This document shows, one piece after another, positions 1 to 7,589 of a DNA stretch of 14,691 nucleotides. Numbering within the stretch: the stretch's first letter is position 1; each line of letters opens with the position of its first letter. Where the stretch lies: positions 18,504-33,194 of the forward strand of contig DEKS01000006.1 of NCBI GenBank assembly GCA_002354005.1, written 5' to 3'. The stretch comes from Bacteroidales bacterium UBA2716. Its GTDB lineage: Bacteria > Bacteroidota > Bacteroidia > Bacteroidales > UBA932. The translations under genes were made by a program, and so were the position numbers. Below the pieces are notes generated by a model. It searched no databases and was not told the origin of the DNA. It worked only from the letters and a program-made list of their open reading frames with translations.

Positions 1-137
1 TTTTAAAGTTTTAAATTATCACAAAAGTTTGCGATTTTTTCATAAATTATAACTATCTTGCCCCAGAGTTTAATCAAAAAAAGATTTAAAAACCGAAAAA
101 GACTTAATTAATCGCAGTTAATGCACTTTTAATGGCA
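1..137. other. AT-rich intergenic region without recognisable gene
   Basis: No plausible coding frame or RNA gene was seen on either strand. The stretch is rich in A and T tracts, and TTAATTAATC at 104-113 recurs at 253-262. A weak second promoter-like pair (TTTG at 28-31, then CTATCTTG at 53-60) is much poorer than the one at 138-169. The upstream neighbour, and any regulator of this locus, lies outside the window. Confidence 0.6.
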
Positions 138-169
138 TTTGCAAAATTGAAATTGTTTTTCAATCTTTG
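138..169 (+). promoter_or_regulatory. Bacteroidota-type promoter of the susC/susD unit
   Basis: A -33 element TTTG (138-141) is followed, after exactly 20 bases, by AATCTTTG (162-169). The Bacteroidota housekeeping promoter consensus is TTTG, 19-21 bases, TAnnTTTG, so only the first base of the -7 element differs. Transcription would start near 173-177, giving a leader of about 100 bases before the ATG at 273. It is the best promoter match in the upstream region. The start site is inferred from the consensus spacing. Confidence 0.7.
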
Positions 170-170
170 C
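141..170. promoter_or_regulatory. Imperfect 12-bp palindrome overlapping the promoter (possible operator)
   Basis: The left arm GCAAAATTGAAA (141-152) pairs with the right arm TTTCAATCTTTGC (158-170) across the 5-base spacer TTGTT, with one unpaired C at 165. The inner seven base pairs are perfect (146-152 with 158-164), and the outer five are perfect once the C is skipped. The element fills the space between the -33 and -7 boxes and includes the -7 TTTG. It lies upstream of the predicted start site, so it would act as DNA, for example as a binding site for a dimeric regulator. The pairing is seen directly; the operator role is inferred. Confidence 0.45.
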
Positions 171-179
171 AGCCAAGTA

Positions 180-197
180 TCCGTAATTGTATACGGA
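180..197 (+). promoter_or_regulatory. Small hairpin at the 5' end of the susC leader
   Basis: TCCGTA (180-185) and TACGGA (192-197) form a perfect 6-bp stem with a 6-base loop. The hairpin would begin a few bases downstream of the predicted transcription start, so it could protect the 5' end of the mRNA. No T-tract follows it, so it is unlikely to be a terminator. Confidence 0.35.
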
Positions 198-227
198 CAA
201 ATTTTAGTGTATTGCTTACGAGAGACT

Positions 228-260
228 ATGAAAATCGTATCAATATTTATGTTTAATTAA
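228..260 (+). other. Possible 10-codon upstream ORF in the susC leader
   Basis: An ATG at 228 opens a reading frame encoding MKIVSIFMFN and ends with TAA at 258-260, twelve bases before the susC ATG. A purine-rich GAGAG lies just upstream (220-224). It sits wholly within the predicted leader and could be a leader peptide affecting susC translation. In AT-rich DNA an ORF this short is often chance. Confidence 0.2.
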
Positions 261-272
261 TCTATTGTGCTT

Positions 273-3200
273 ATGAAAAAAATCCGCATTTTTTTCACGG
301 CCATGGTATTACTGGCTCTGTCTGTAGCAGCCCAGGCACAGAACATCACTGTGAAGGGTACTGTGAAGAGCGCCTCCGGTGAGGCTATTGTGGGCGCCAA
401 CGTGCTCCTGCAGGGAAGCCGCACCGTCTATACCATGACGGACGTAAACGGTGCATTCACCCTTAACGTCCCCGCCAATGGTGTTCTGGATGTGAACTGC
501 ATGGGTTATCAGGACCTTCAGGTTCCGGTGAACAGCCGCGCTTCCATCGCCATTGTCCTCGAAGAAGACAGCCAACTTCTGGATGAAACCATTGTGGTTG
601 CTTTCGGTACCTCCACCCGTGAGGCCTTTACCGGTTCCGCTAAGGTGGTGGACGAAGAAAAACTGCAGCGTTCCCAGGTTACGGCCGTTACCAACGCCCT
701 GGCCGGTCAGGTAGCCGGTGTCCAGCTCACCTCCTCCAACGGTGCTCCTGGTGCCACCTCTACCATCCGCATCCGTGGTGTCGGTTCTATCTCTGCCGGT
801 AATGACCCGCTCATTATCGTGGATGGCGCTCCTTACGGCGGCAACCTCAATAATATCAACCCTTCCGATATTGAGAGCATGACCGTTCTGAAGGATGCTG
901 CTTCCAACGCCCTGTATGGTGCCCGTGGCGCCAACGGTGTTATCATGATTACCACCAAACGCGCCAAACGTGGCGACGCCCTGGTTACCTTCGACGCCAA
1001 GTGGGGTGGAAATACCAAGGCCCTGCAGAATTACAAGACCTTCGACACTCCTGCCGCTTACTATGAGCAGCACTACAAGTCCCTGTACAACTACTATGTG
1101 GATAAGAAAGGAGATTCTGCCATCCTTGCCAACCGCCACGCCAACGAGGTTCTCACCGGAACTTCCTCCAGCGGTGGCTTGGGTTACAATGTGTATACCA
1201 TCCCCGATGGCCAGTATCTCATTGGTACCAACGGTAAGCTGAACCCCAATGCAACGCTCGGCAACATTATCAACTACAAGGGCGAAGATTATCTGGTGAC
1301 TCCGGATAAGTGGGACGATTACGCTTATCGTACCGGTTTCCGTCAGGAATACAACCTCACGGTTTCCGCCGCCAACCAGAAGGGTTCCTTCTACGCCGCT
1401 ATCGGTTATCTCGGCAACGAGGGTATCACCAAAGCTTCCGGCATGGAGCGTCTCACCGGTCGTTTGAAAGCCGACTACCAGGCAAAGAAATGGCTGAAAA
1501 TTGGTGCCAATATTGGTCTCACCCACTTCAACTACAACTCCCTGGGAAACAATGGCTCCAGCAACTCCACCGGTAACATCTGGGCCTTCACTTCCAACCT
1601 GGCTCCTATCTATCCGCTGTGGATCCGCAACGGAGACGGCAGCATCAAGGTAGATTCCAACGGTTTCCAGATGATGGACTACGGTGCCAAGCACAATGCC
1701 GGTCTGTCCCGTTCTTATCTTGGAGATTCCAACGCCCTCATGGACAGCTATCTGAATACCCGTAACTCCGAGGGTAACTCCGTAAGCGCCAACGGTTTCA
1801 TCGACATCGATATCATTGAAGGCCTCAAACTCACCATCAATGGTACCGGTTACCTGGACGAGACCCGTTTCAAGTATGTGTACAACCCTTACTATGGTCA
1901 GTTCGACTCCACCGGTGGTACCGTGGAAGTGGAACATCAGCGCTACATCACCTACAACCTCCAGCAAATCTTGAACTACAATCACACCTTTGCCGATGTT
2001 TGGACGCTGGGGGCCATGCTGGGTCACGAGTATTACAATGCAAAGACCTATGATTTGTGGGGCAGCAAGTCCAACATGTTCGACCAGACCAACACCGAAC
2101 TCAGTGGCGCTGTGGTAGACGGCAAGAATGCCGGTTCCACCCTGTCCACCTACAACAACGAAGGTTACTTCGCCCGTGTGCAGGGTGACTGGAACAACAC
2201 CGTGTTCCTTTCCGCTTCCGTCCGTCGTGATGCTTCTTCCCGTTTTGCTCCCGAGCACCGCTGGGGTACCTTCTGGTCCGTGGGCGGCGCCTGGATTATC
2301 AGCAAGCACAGTTGGTTCAACGCCCCTTGGGTAGACGAACTCAAAATCAAGGCTTCCATCGGTTCTCAAGGTAACGACAACATTGGTTCTTACCGCTATA
2401 CGGACCTGTATGACATCACCAACTCCGCCGGTAGCGTTGCTACTTCCTTCTCCACGAAGGGTAACCGCAACATTACCTGGGAAACCAACACCAACTTCAA
2501 TGCCGGTGTGGAATTCAGCCTGTTCCGCCGTTTGAGCGGTAGCATCGACTACTTCAACCGCTCCACGTCCGACATGCTGTTCTCCTTCCCTGTTGCCCCT
2601 TCCCTGGGTTATAGCGCATATTATGCCAACGTGGGTAACATGAGAAACCGCGGTGTGGAAATTGACCTGGGTGTGAATATCTTTAACACCAAGAATTTCC
2701 GTTGGGATATCAATGCCAACCTCACTTACTTCAAGAACAAGATTACCATGCTGCACGATGACAAGAAGACCACTACGGCCTACGATCTTCAGGGCAACAA
2801 GGTGATGGGTTACTCTTCAGGTTCCCAGTTTGTAGGTGAAGGCACTTCCCTGTACAGCTGGTATCTCAGAGAGTACGCCGGTGTAGATCCGGATACGGGT
2901 GAATCCCTGTGGTACAAGATTGAGTGGGAAAAGGACGAGGACGGTAAAGATATTGAAGATGAGAATGGTAACAAAACCTTCAAGGAAGTTACCACGACTA
3001 ACAAATACGCTGAAGCTACCCAGTTCATCAATAACAAGAGCGGTATGGCTCCTGTATATGGTGGTTTCGGTACCAGCATCCAGGCTTACGGCTTCGACTT
3101 CTCCATCAACTTCAGCTATCAGCTTGGTGGATGGCGCTACGACAGCCAGTATGCTTCCTTCATGGGTTCCGCAACCGGTTCCAACATTGGTTACAACTAC

Positions 3201-3536
3201 CACGTAGACCTCCTGAAGTCCTGGACCAAGGAAAATCCCAATACGGATGTTCCGCGTTTCCAATATGGTGACACCTATTCCAATGGTACTTCTACTCGCT
3301 TCCTGACCAAGGCAAGCTATCTGAACATCGAGAATGTGAACCTGGGTTACACCCTGCCTTCCAAGCTCACCCAGAAGATTAAAATCTCCTCCGTGCGCTT
3401 CTACGTAGCAGCCGAGAACCTTGGTTACTGGTCTCTGCGTACGGGCTTCGACCCTCGCCAAGGCTATACTGCAGCCGATGCTTCTTCCTATTCCCCGATG
3501 AGAACCATCTCCGGTGGTATTACTGTTAAATTCTAA
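273..3536 (+). CDS. SusC/RagA-type TonB-dependent outer-membrane transporter
   Basis: This is a TonB-dependent importer that forms the outer-membrane barrel under a SusD-type lid; such pairs take up glycans, peptides or other large nutrients. It has 1087 residues, normal for the family. A signal peptide (about 1-22, ending AQA) is followed by a carboxypeptidase-regulatory-like beta domain (about 26-97), a TonB-box-like segment LDETIVVAFGT (103-113), the plug (about 115-230, with IRIRGVGSI, IIVDGAPYGG and VLKDAASNALYGARGANGV, the SusC signature), and a long barrel ending in a terminal Phe. There is no STN domain, so signalling through a FecR-type anti-sigma factor is not expected. An acidic loop lies near 2930-2975. 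I chose ATG 273 over the in-frame GTG at 267 because MKK directly begins the signal peptide. The SusD gene starts 6 bases after the stop. The codon use is strongly biased (GGT, AAC, TCC, TTC), consistent with high expression. The substrate is unknown. Confidence 0.95.
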   Translation: MKKIRIFFTAMVLLALSVAAQAQNITVKGTVKSASGEAIVGANVLLQGSRTVYTMTDVNGAFTLNVPANGVLDVNCMGYQDLQVPVNSRASIAIVLEEDSQLLDETIVVAFGTSTREAFTGSAKVVDEEKLQRSQVTAVTNALAGQVAGVQLTSSNGAPGATSTIRIRGVGSISAGNDPLIIVDGAPYGGNLNNINPSDIESMTVLKDAASNALYGARGANGVIMITTKRAKRGDALVTFDAKWGGNTKALQNYKTFDTPAAYYEQHYKSLYNYYVDKKGDSAILANRHANEVLTGTSSSGGLGYNVYTIPDGQYLIGTNGKLNPNATLGNIINYKGEDYLVTPDKWDDYAYRTGFRQEYNLTVSAANQKGSFYAAIGYLGNEGITKASGMERLTGRLKADYQAKKWLKIGANIGLTHFNYNSLGNNGSSNSTGNIWAFTSNLAPIYPLWIRNGDGSIKVDSNGFQMMDYGAKHNAGLSRSYLGDSNALMDSYLNTRNSEGNSVSANGFIDIDIIEGLKLTINGTGYLDETRFKYVYNPYYGQFDSTGGTVEVEHQRYITYNLQQILNYNHTFADVWTLGAMLGHEYYNAKTYDLWGSKSNMFDQTNTELSGAVVDGKNAGSTLSTYNNEGYFARVQGDWNNTVFLSASVRRDASSRFAPEHRWGTFWSVGGAWIISKHSWFNAPWVDELKIKASIGSQGNDNIGSYRYTDLYDITNSAGSVATSFSTKGNRNITWETNTNFNAGVEFSLFRRLSGSIDYFNRSTSDMLFSFPVAPSLGYSAYYANVGNMRNRGVEIDLGVNIFNTKNFRWDINANLTYFKNKITMLHDDKKTTTAYDLQGNKVMGYSSGSQFVGEGTSLYSWYLREYAGVDPDTGESLWYKIEWEKDEDGKDIEDENGNKTFKEVTTTNKYAEATQFINNKSGMAPVYGGFGTSIQAYGFDFSINFSYQLGGWRYDSQYASFMGSATGSNIGYNYHVDLLKSWTKENPNTDVPRFQYGDTYSNGTSTRFLTKASYLNIENVNLGYTLPSKLTQKIKISSVRFYVAAENLGYWSLRTGFDPRQGYTAADASSYSPMRTISGGITVKF

Positions 3537-3542
3537 TACGGC

Positions 3543-5141
3543 ATGAATATGAAAAATATAATTAAATTCGTTTCTGTCGCCGCTCTTGGTGCTGTTCTGC
3601 TCAGCAGCTGCATCAAGGAGACCTTCCCTATGAGCGCTACGGCTACTACCGAGCAGGTAGGTGCCTCTGCCTCTGCACTGGAAGCTTCCGTGAATGGTAT
3701 TCCTGCCCAGATGGCCCAAGGTTATCTGGTGTATGGTGAGCAAACCTACGAAAACGATATGGCTTATCCGCTCTACATGATTACCTTTGCCGAGATGACA
3801 GGTGAAATGTATGCCGTGGGTGATGCCGGATACGACCACTATCAGAGCGCCAGTACCTGCCTGAACTATGGTCCTACTGACACTCGTCAGTCCTACGTGC
3901 CTTGGAGAACCATGTACATGTTCGTCAAGAGTGCCAACGATGTGATTGGTGCCATCAATGAAGAGACGGCTTCTGATGCCCAGCTCGCTTACAAGGGCAT
4001 GGCCCATGTATACCGCGCTTTCTGCTACTTCATGCTCACCAGCATGTATGAGCCTGTTGAGAATCAGTACACGGATGTGTCCAAGGTACTTGGCCTCACC
4101 GTTCCTATCATTACTGAAAAGACCACTGAGGCAGAAGCCAAGAACAACCCGCGTGCTCCTCACGACGAAATGATTAAATTCATCCTGGAAGACCTGGACA
4201 AGGCAGAGGAATACCTTGCCGGGACCACGGTTTCCAGCAAGATGTTCCCTTCCCTGGCCGTTGCTTATGGTGTTCGCGCCAAAGTGCTGATGCTGGATGG
4301 CCAGTATGCTGAGGCTGAGGAATATGCCAACAAGGCTATTGCCGCTTCCGGTTGCCGTCCGCTCACGCAGGACGAATGGGAGAATCCTACCACTGGTTTC
4401 AACAAGGCAAACGATGCCTGGATGTGGTATACTACCTATTCTGCTGAAAACATGGGTAACCTGTGCAACTTCACCGGTTGGATGAGCGCAGAGGCCGACT
4501 GGGGTTATGCTTCCCTTACCATCCCCGGTATTGACAAGGCTTTGTATGACCGCATTCCTGAAACGGACTTCCGCAAGCATACCTGGGTGGATCCGGACAA
4601 GATGGACTACTACAAGTACAAGACTGTTCGCAATGCCGAATGGTTTGAGGAAATTCCCGCGTATACCTCTCTCAAATTCCGCTGTGTAGACGGCGATTTC
4701 GAGACCTACAGCGTAGGTGGCGTGTGCGACGTTCCCATGATGCGTGTAGAGGAAATGTACTACATTGCCGCAGAGGCTAAGGCCCACACGGACCTTGCCG
4801 CTGGCGTAAAGGCTCTGAACGACTTTGTGAAGACCTATCGTCAGCCGGACTACAACTTCAATGCTTCTACCCTGGACGCTTTCATTGACGAGTATGTGTT
4901 CCAGAAGAAGATTGAGTTCTGGGGCGAGGGTATCTCCTTCCATGACATCAAACGTCTGAAGACGGGTGTTATCCAGTACTACGAAGGCACCAATGCGCCG
5001 GGTACCAACTTCTACATCAACTGTGAGGGTATTAAACCCAACATGAACTTCTGCATCCCTACTTCCGAGATAGAGAATAACAAAGCTCTTGACGGATTCA
5101 ACAATCCGAATCCTTCCGGTACTGTGGAAAAACTGGGTTAA
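3543..5141 (+). CDS. SusD/RagB-family nutrient-binding lipoprotein
   Basis: This is the surface lipoprotein that caps the SusC barrel and captures the ligand. The 532-residue protein has a lipoprotein signal peptide with lipobox LSSC (Cys23) and a Lys-Glu just after it, compatible with surface export. The N-terminal TPR-like helical region shows family motifs: GMAHVYRAFCYFMLTSMY (about 152-169), a VPII stretch followed by a conserved acidic helix (about 187-225), and the helix pair VAYGVRAKVLMLDGQYAEAEEYANKA (about 240-265). The C-terminal SusD domain has RVEEMYYIAAEAK (401-413), QKKIEFWGEGISFHDIKR (454-471) and the closing IPTSEIENNKAL. Translation may start at 3543 or at the second ATG (3549); both leave an adequate signal peptide. 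It follows susC by 6 bases, so the two are co-transcribed. With its transporter this is a complete Sus-type pair. No ligand can be inferred. Confidence 0.95.
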   Translation: MNMKNIIKFVSVAALGAVLLSSCIKETFPMSATATTEQVGASASALEASVNGIPAQMAQGYLVYGEQTYENDMAYPLYMITFAEMTGEMYAVGDAGYDHYQSASTCLNYGPTDTRQSYVPWRTMYMFVKSANDVIGAINEETASDAQLAYKGMAHVYRAFCYFMLTSMYEPVENQYTDVSKVLGLTVPIITEKTTEAEAKNNPRAPHDEMIKFILEDLDKAEEYLAGTTVSSKMFPSLAVAYGVRAKVLMLDGQYAEAEEYANKAIAASGCRPLTQDEWENPTTGFNKANDAWMWYTTYSAENMGNLCNFTGWMSAEADWGYASLTIPGIDKALYDRIPETDFRKHTWVDPDKMDYYKYKTVRNAEWFEEIPAYTSLKFRCVDGDFETYSVGGVCDVPMMRVEEMYYIAAEAKAHTDLAAGVKALNDFVKTYRQPDYNFNASTLDAFIDEYVFQKKIEFWGEGISFHDIKRLKTGVIQYYEGTNAPGTNFYINCEGIKPNMNFCIPTSEIENNKALDGFNNPNPSGTVEKLG

Positions 5142-5170
5142 TCCGCTGTTAACTTGTAAATTAATTTGAT

Positions 5171-7519
5171 ATGAAATACTTAAAGACATATTTGTTCGCA
5201 ATCGCGGTGGCCGCTCTGGCAGCGGTCTCCTGCGACAAGACAAAAGTTCCCGAGTATCAGGCCGCTCCCTCTATTTCCAACGAGCAGGTGTTCTTCCCGG
5301 CTTCTGTTGGCGACCAAATCAAGATGGCCGACGGTGAAACTTCTTTCATCGTTCCTCTGCAGCGCGGTACCGCCAACCTGGAGGCCATTGACGTGGAGAT
5401 TGCCGCTTCCGGTGAAGGCATCGAATACTTTACCGTTCCCGGTACGGTATCTTTTGCCGCACAGTCCAAGACGGCAGAGTTGGAAATTACGGTGACCGAT
5501 TTGGATGAACTTGGCAAGAACAATTTCTACGAACTCACCCTTACCATTGCCGACGAGTCTCTTACTACTCCCTATGGACGCAGTACTGTCACTTTCACGG
5601 CCGGTATCGAACTGCCTTGGATTAAGTTTGACGATGGTGTTATGTATGACTGGGCCGTAGATGAGGAGATTGAAGCTACGATGTATTATCAGCAGATTGG
5701 CGAACACATGCGCTATTGCCGTGTGCAGGATTATCCCGTTGATAAAAATACTTCTATGGACTACTTCTGGTATTGGGATACGGAAACCAACTACTGCTTC
5801 GTGCTTCCTATGTTCCTTTTCGCCAGCGATGGAACTACCAATGCAATGGTTTCCGACATGGCCAGCTTCTATACCAAGTACAACGGCTGGGAAAGCGAAC
5901 CCACCGTAGGCCCTATCGGAAGTGAAACGTGGTTTGCATGGGCCGGTCCTTGGATGGCTAGCCGTGACGATGTCCCTTACTATGATGGTAACGGCACGTT
6001 CCATCTTGGTGACTGGTTCTATCTGGTGAATGCAGAAGACGGTGTTCCTACCGGCAGAGGTTACCAGTTCGGTGGCGACGGCGACTACTTCAAGGGAGCC
6101 AGCTTCGGCGACTACACGCTGGCCGTTACTTACGACGGCATGTATGTGAATCCCGACGGAGAAGCCGTGCCTATCCTCAGCTTTGCTTCCACCAAGGAAA
6201 GCGCCAAGTACTTTGATACGGTTAAATACATCGTTACCGATCAGGAAACGGATGCCACCGAGAGCCTTGCAGCCATTGTGGCCGGTGAATCCGAGGCCAT
6301 TCAGAGCATCACCCTGACAGACGGTGCCGCAAGCGTCAAGATGGACATTGAACCCGGTCTGTACCGTATTGTCGCTGTTCCGTTCGTGGAAGGTGATAAG
6401 AACGACAAGGGCGAGTCCACCGAATGCAAGACCCTCTTTGCCCAGACCGTCGACTTCTACTTCCCCGGCATGAACGTGGCTCCGAAGGATGTTGAAGGTG
6501 ACCTCAAGACATACGACATGGTAACCCTATTCGGTGAGGAAAAATGCGCCGCAAACGGATATACTCCTTACAACTCTTTTGGTTACGTCGTTTTTGGCAA
6601 AGAAATCAAGAGCGGCTTTATTTATCAGAACAAGACCGCCGTCATTGCTACCTGGACCGGCGAACTGGAAGAATTGGTTACCACCTACGGCACTGCCCTT
6701 ACTGATGAAAGAATTGCTGCCATAAACGAAAAAGGTTATTATGCCGGTGGTTATATCAACCGGGATGCCGACACCGAGTATACGGTGCTTGTTATCCTGA
6801 CCAATGTCTATGGAGGAAGCAAACTCTTTAGCGCCACTTATAAGACAGCCGCCATCCCGTATTCCGGAGAGCTGATACTCGGTGACTATGTTATGATGGA
6901 CACTGAAGGTTACGAAAGCATCTTTACGCTTACTCCGGATGCGGAAGAAAACAAGTTCTTTGTAACCGACCTGGGTTGCGCCAATGGCACTTCCTGGCAT
7001 GCCGTTTATGATCCGGATAAGCTCACGCTCACGCTGGACGGCACTATCAAGGATTATGAAAGCAATGGCAACCTCTTCGGTCAAGGCGCTTTCTACTGGA
7101 ATGATGAGAAGACCCTGTATTACGCTACCTGCGTATTTGCCAATGCCGAGAGCAAAGGTAACGACGAACTCGTATTCTCTGTTGATACCGATACCAAACA
7201 GCTGAACAAGATTAACCAGACGCTTGACATCCAAATCTTCAAAACTGAGGATGATTCATATGTTGGATCCTATGCCGTTGTTGAGGCTGGTACTGAAGTG
7301 GCTCCTTATGCCGAGGCTGCCGAGGCTCCTGCCAAGCGCGCTCTGAAACCGCATTATGGCAACTTCAAGAAAGTTGCAGCCAGCGAAGAGGTTGTGGCCA
7401 ATGCAAAATTGTCTATTGCAGAGAAGCCGGTATTTGCCACTTCTGCCAGCTCTACGCGTGTGTATGGAAGGAAGAGCCTTGAATTGAAGGAGTTCGACAG
7501 CAAAAATGTCAACTTCTAA
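5171..7519 (+). CDS. Large lipoprotein of unknown function in SusE-like position
   Basis: I do not recognise the full-length protein. It has 782 residues, with a lipoprotein signal peptide and lipobox AVSC (Cys21). Residues about 38-145 form a beta-rich segment resembling Calx-beta or DUF4843-type domains (FIVPLQRGT, GTVSFAAQSKTAELEITV, YELTLTIAD). The middle (about 150-430) is rich in Trp, Tyr and Phe, with many aromatics near 195-300 that would suit ligand binding. Residues about 485-560 look like a fibronectin-III-type sandwich (DTEYTVLVILTNVYGGSKLFSATYKTA), and 565-690 form another beta domain. The last 80 residues are Ala- and Lys-rich and lack clear beta structure. The gene begins 29 bases after susD and is followed by a terminator, so it is the last gene of the unit. 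By position it is probably an accessory surface ligand-binding protein (inference). No catalytic motif was seen, but an enzyme is not excluded. Confidence 0.8.
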   Translation: MKYLKTYLFAIAVAALAAVSCDKTKVPEYQAAPSISNEQVFFPASVGDQIKMADGETSFIVPLQRGTANLEAIDVEIAASGEGIEYFTVPGTVSFAAQSKTAELEITVTDLDELGKNNFYELTLTIADESLTTPYGRSTVTFTAGIELPWIKFDDGVMYDWAVDEEIEATMYYQQIGEHMRYCRVQDYPVDKNTSMDYFWYWDTETNYCFVLPMFLFASDGTTNAMVSDMASFYTKYNGWESEPTVGPIGSETWFAWAGPWMASRDDVPYYDGNGTFHLGDWFYLVNAEDGVPTGRGYQFGGDGDYFKGASFGDYTLAVTYDGMYVNPDGEAVPILSFASTKESAKYFDTVKYIVTDQETDATESLAAIVAGESEAIQSITLTDGAASVKMDIEPGLYRIVAVPFVEGDKNDKGESTECKTLFAQTVDFYFPGMNVAPKDVEGDLKTYDMVTLFGEEKCAANGYTPYNSFGYVVFGKEIKSGFIYQNKTAVIATWTGELEELVTTYGTALTDERIAAINEKGYYAGGYINRDADTEYTVLVILTNVYGGSKLFSATYKTAAIPYSGELILGDYVMMDTEGYESIFTLTPDAEENKFFVTDLGCANGTSWHAVYDPDKLTLTLDGTIKDYESNGNLFGQGAFYWNDEKTLYYATCVFANAESKGNDELVFSVDTDTKQLNKINQTLDIQIFKTEDDSYVGSYAVVEAGTEVAPYAEAAEAPAKRALKPHYGNFKKVAASEEVVANAKLSIAEKPVFATSASSTRVYGRKSLELKEFDSKNVNF

Positions 7520-7538
7520 CAGACACTTCTGATTTACG

Positions 7539-7577
7539 TAAGGGCGGCCCCCCAAGGACCGCCCTTATTGTCCTTTT
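7539..7577 (+). terminator. Rho-independent-type terminator after the SusCD unit
   Basis: TAAGGGCGG (7539-7547) pairs perfectly with CCGCCCTTA (7559-7567), a 9-bp stem with an 11-base loop that starts with six C. The stem is followed by a T-rich tail (TTGTCCTTTT, 7568-7577). It lies 20 bases past the stop of the third gene and 12 bases before the next start codon. No clear promoter lies between it and the next gene, so it may be leaky and set the ratio of the two units. Confidence 0.75.
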
Positions 7578-7589
7578 AATACTTCTTCT

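Noticed and set aside
28..60. Second promoter-like pair, TTTG with CTATCTTG
   Set aside because: The -7 element matches the consensus poorly, and the pair at 138-169 is clearly better.
267..272. GTG start for the SusC protein two codons upstream
   Set aside because: The ATG at 273 gives a standard signal peptide beginning MKK, and nothing favours the GTG.
309..2756. Very long open frame (about 815 codons) on the minus strand inside the susC gene
   Set aside because: It is codon-aligned with susC, so its stops could come only from the sense codons TTA, CTA and TCA, which this gene avoids. The frame ends at a TTA codon (306-308). The translation shows no domain, signal peptide or sensible composition.
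2930..2975. Acidic Asp/Glu-rich stretch in the SusC protein as a calcium-binding motif
   Set aside because: Acidic loops with ENGN-type patterns are common in SusC extracellular loops, and the spacing does not match a clear EF-hand or dockerin.
2817..5243. Second long minus-strand open frame (about 808 codons) across the end of susC, all of susD and the start of the next gene
   Set aside because: It has the same cause: the 6-base gap keeps susC and susD in the same register, and both genes avoid TTA, CTA and TCA. It is a shadow of codon bias and not a gene.
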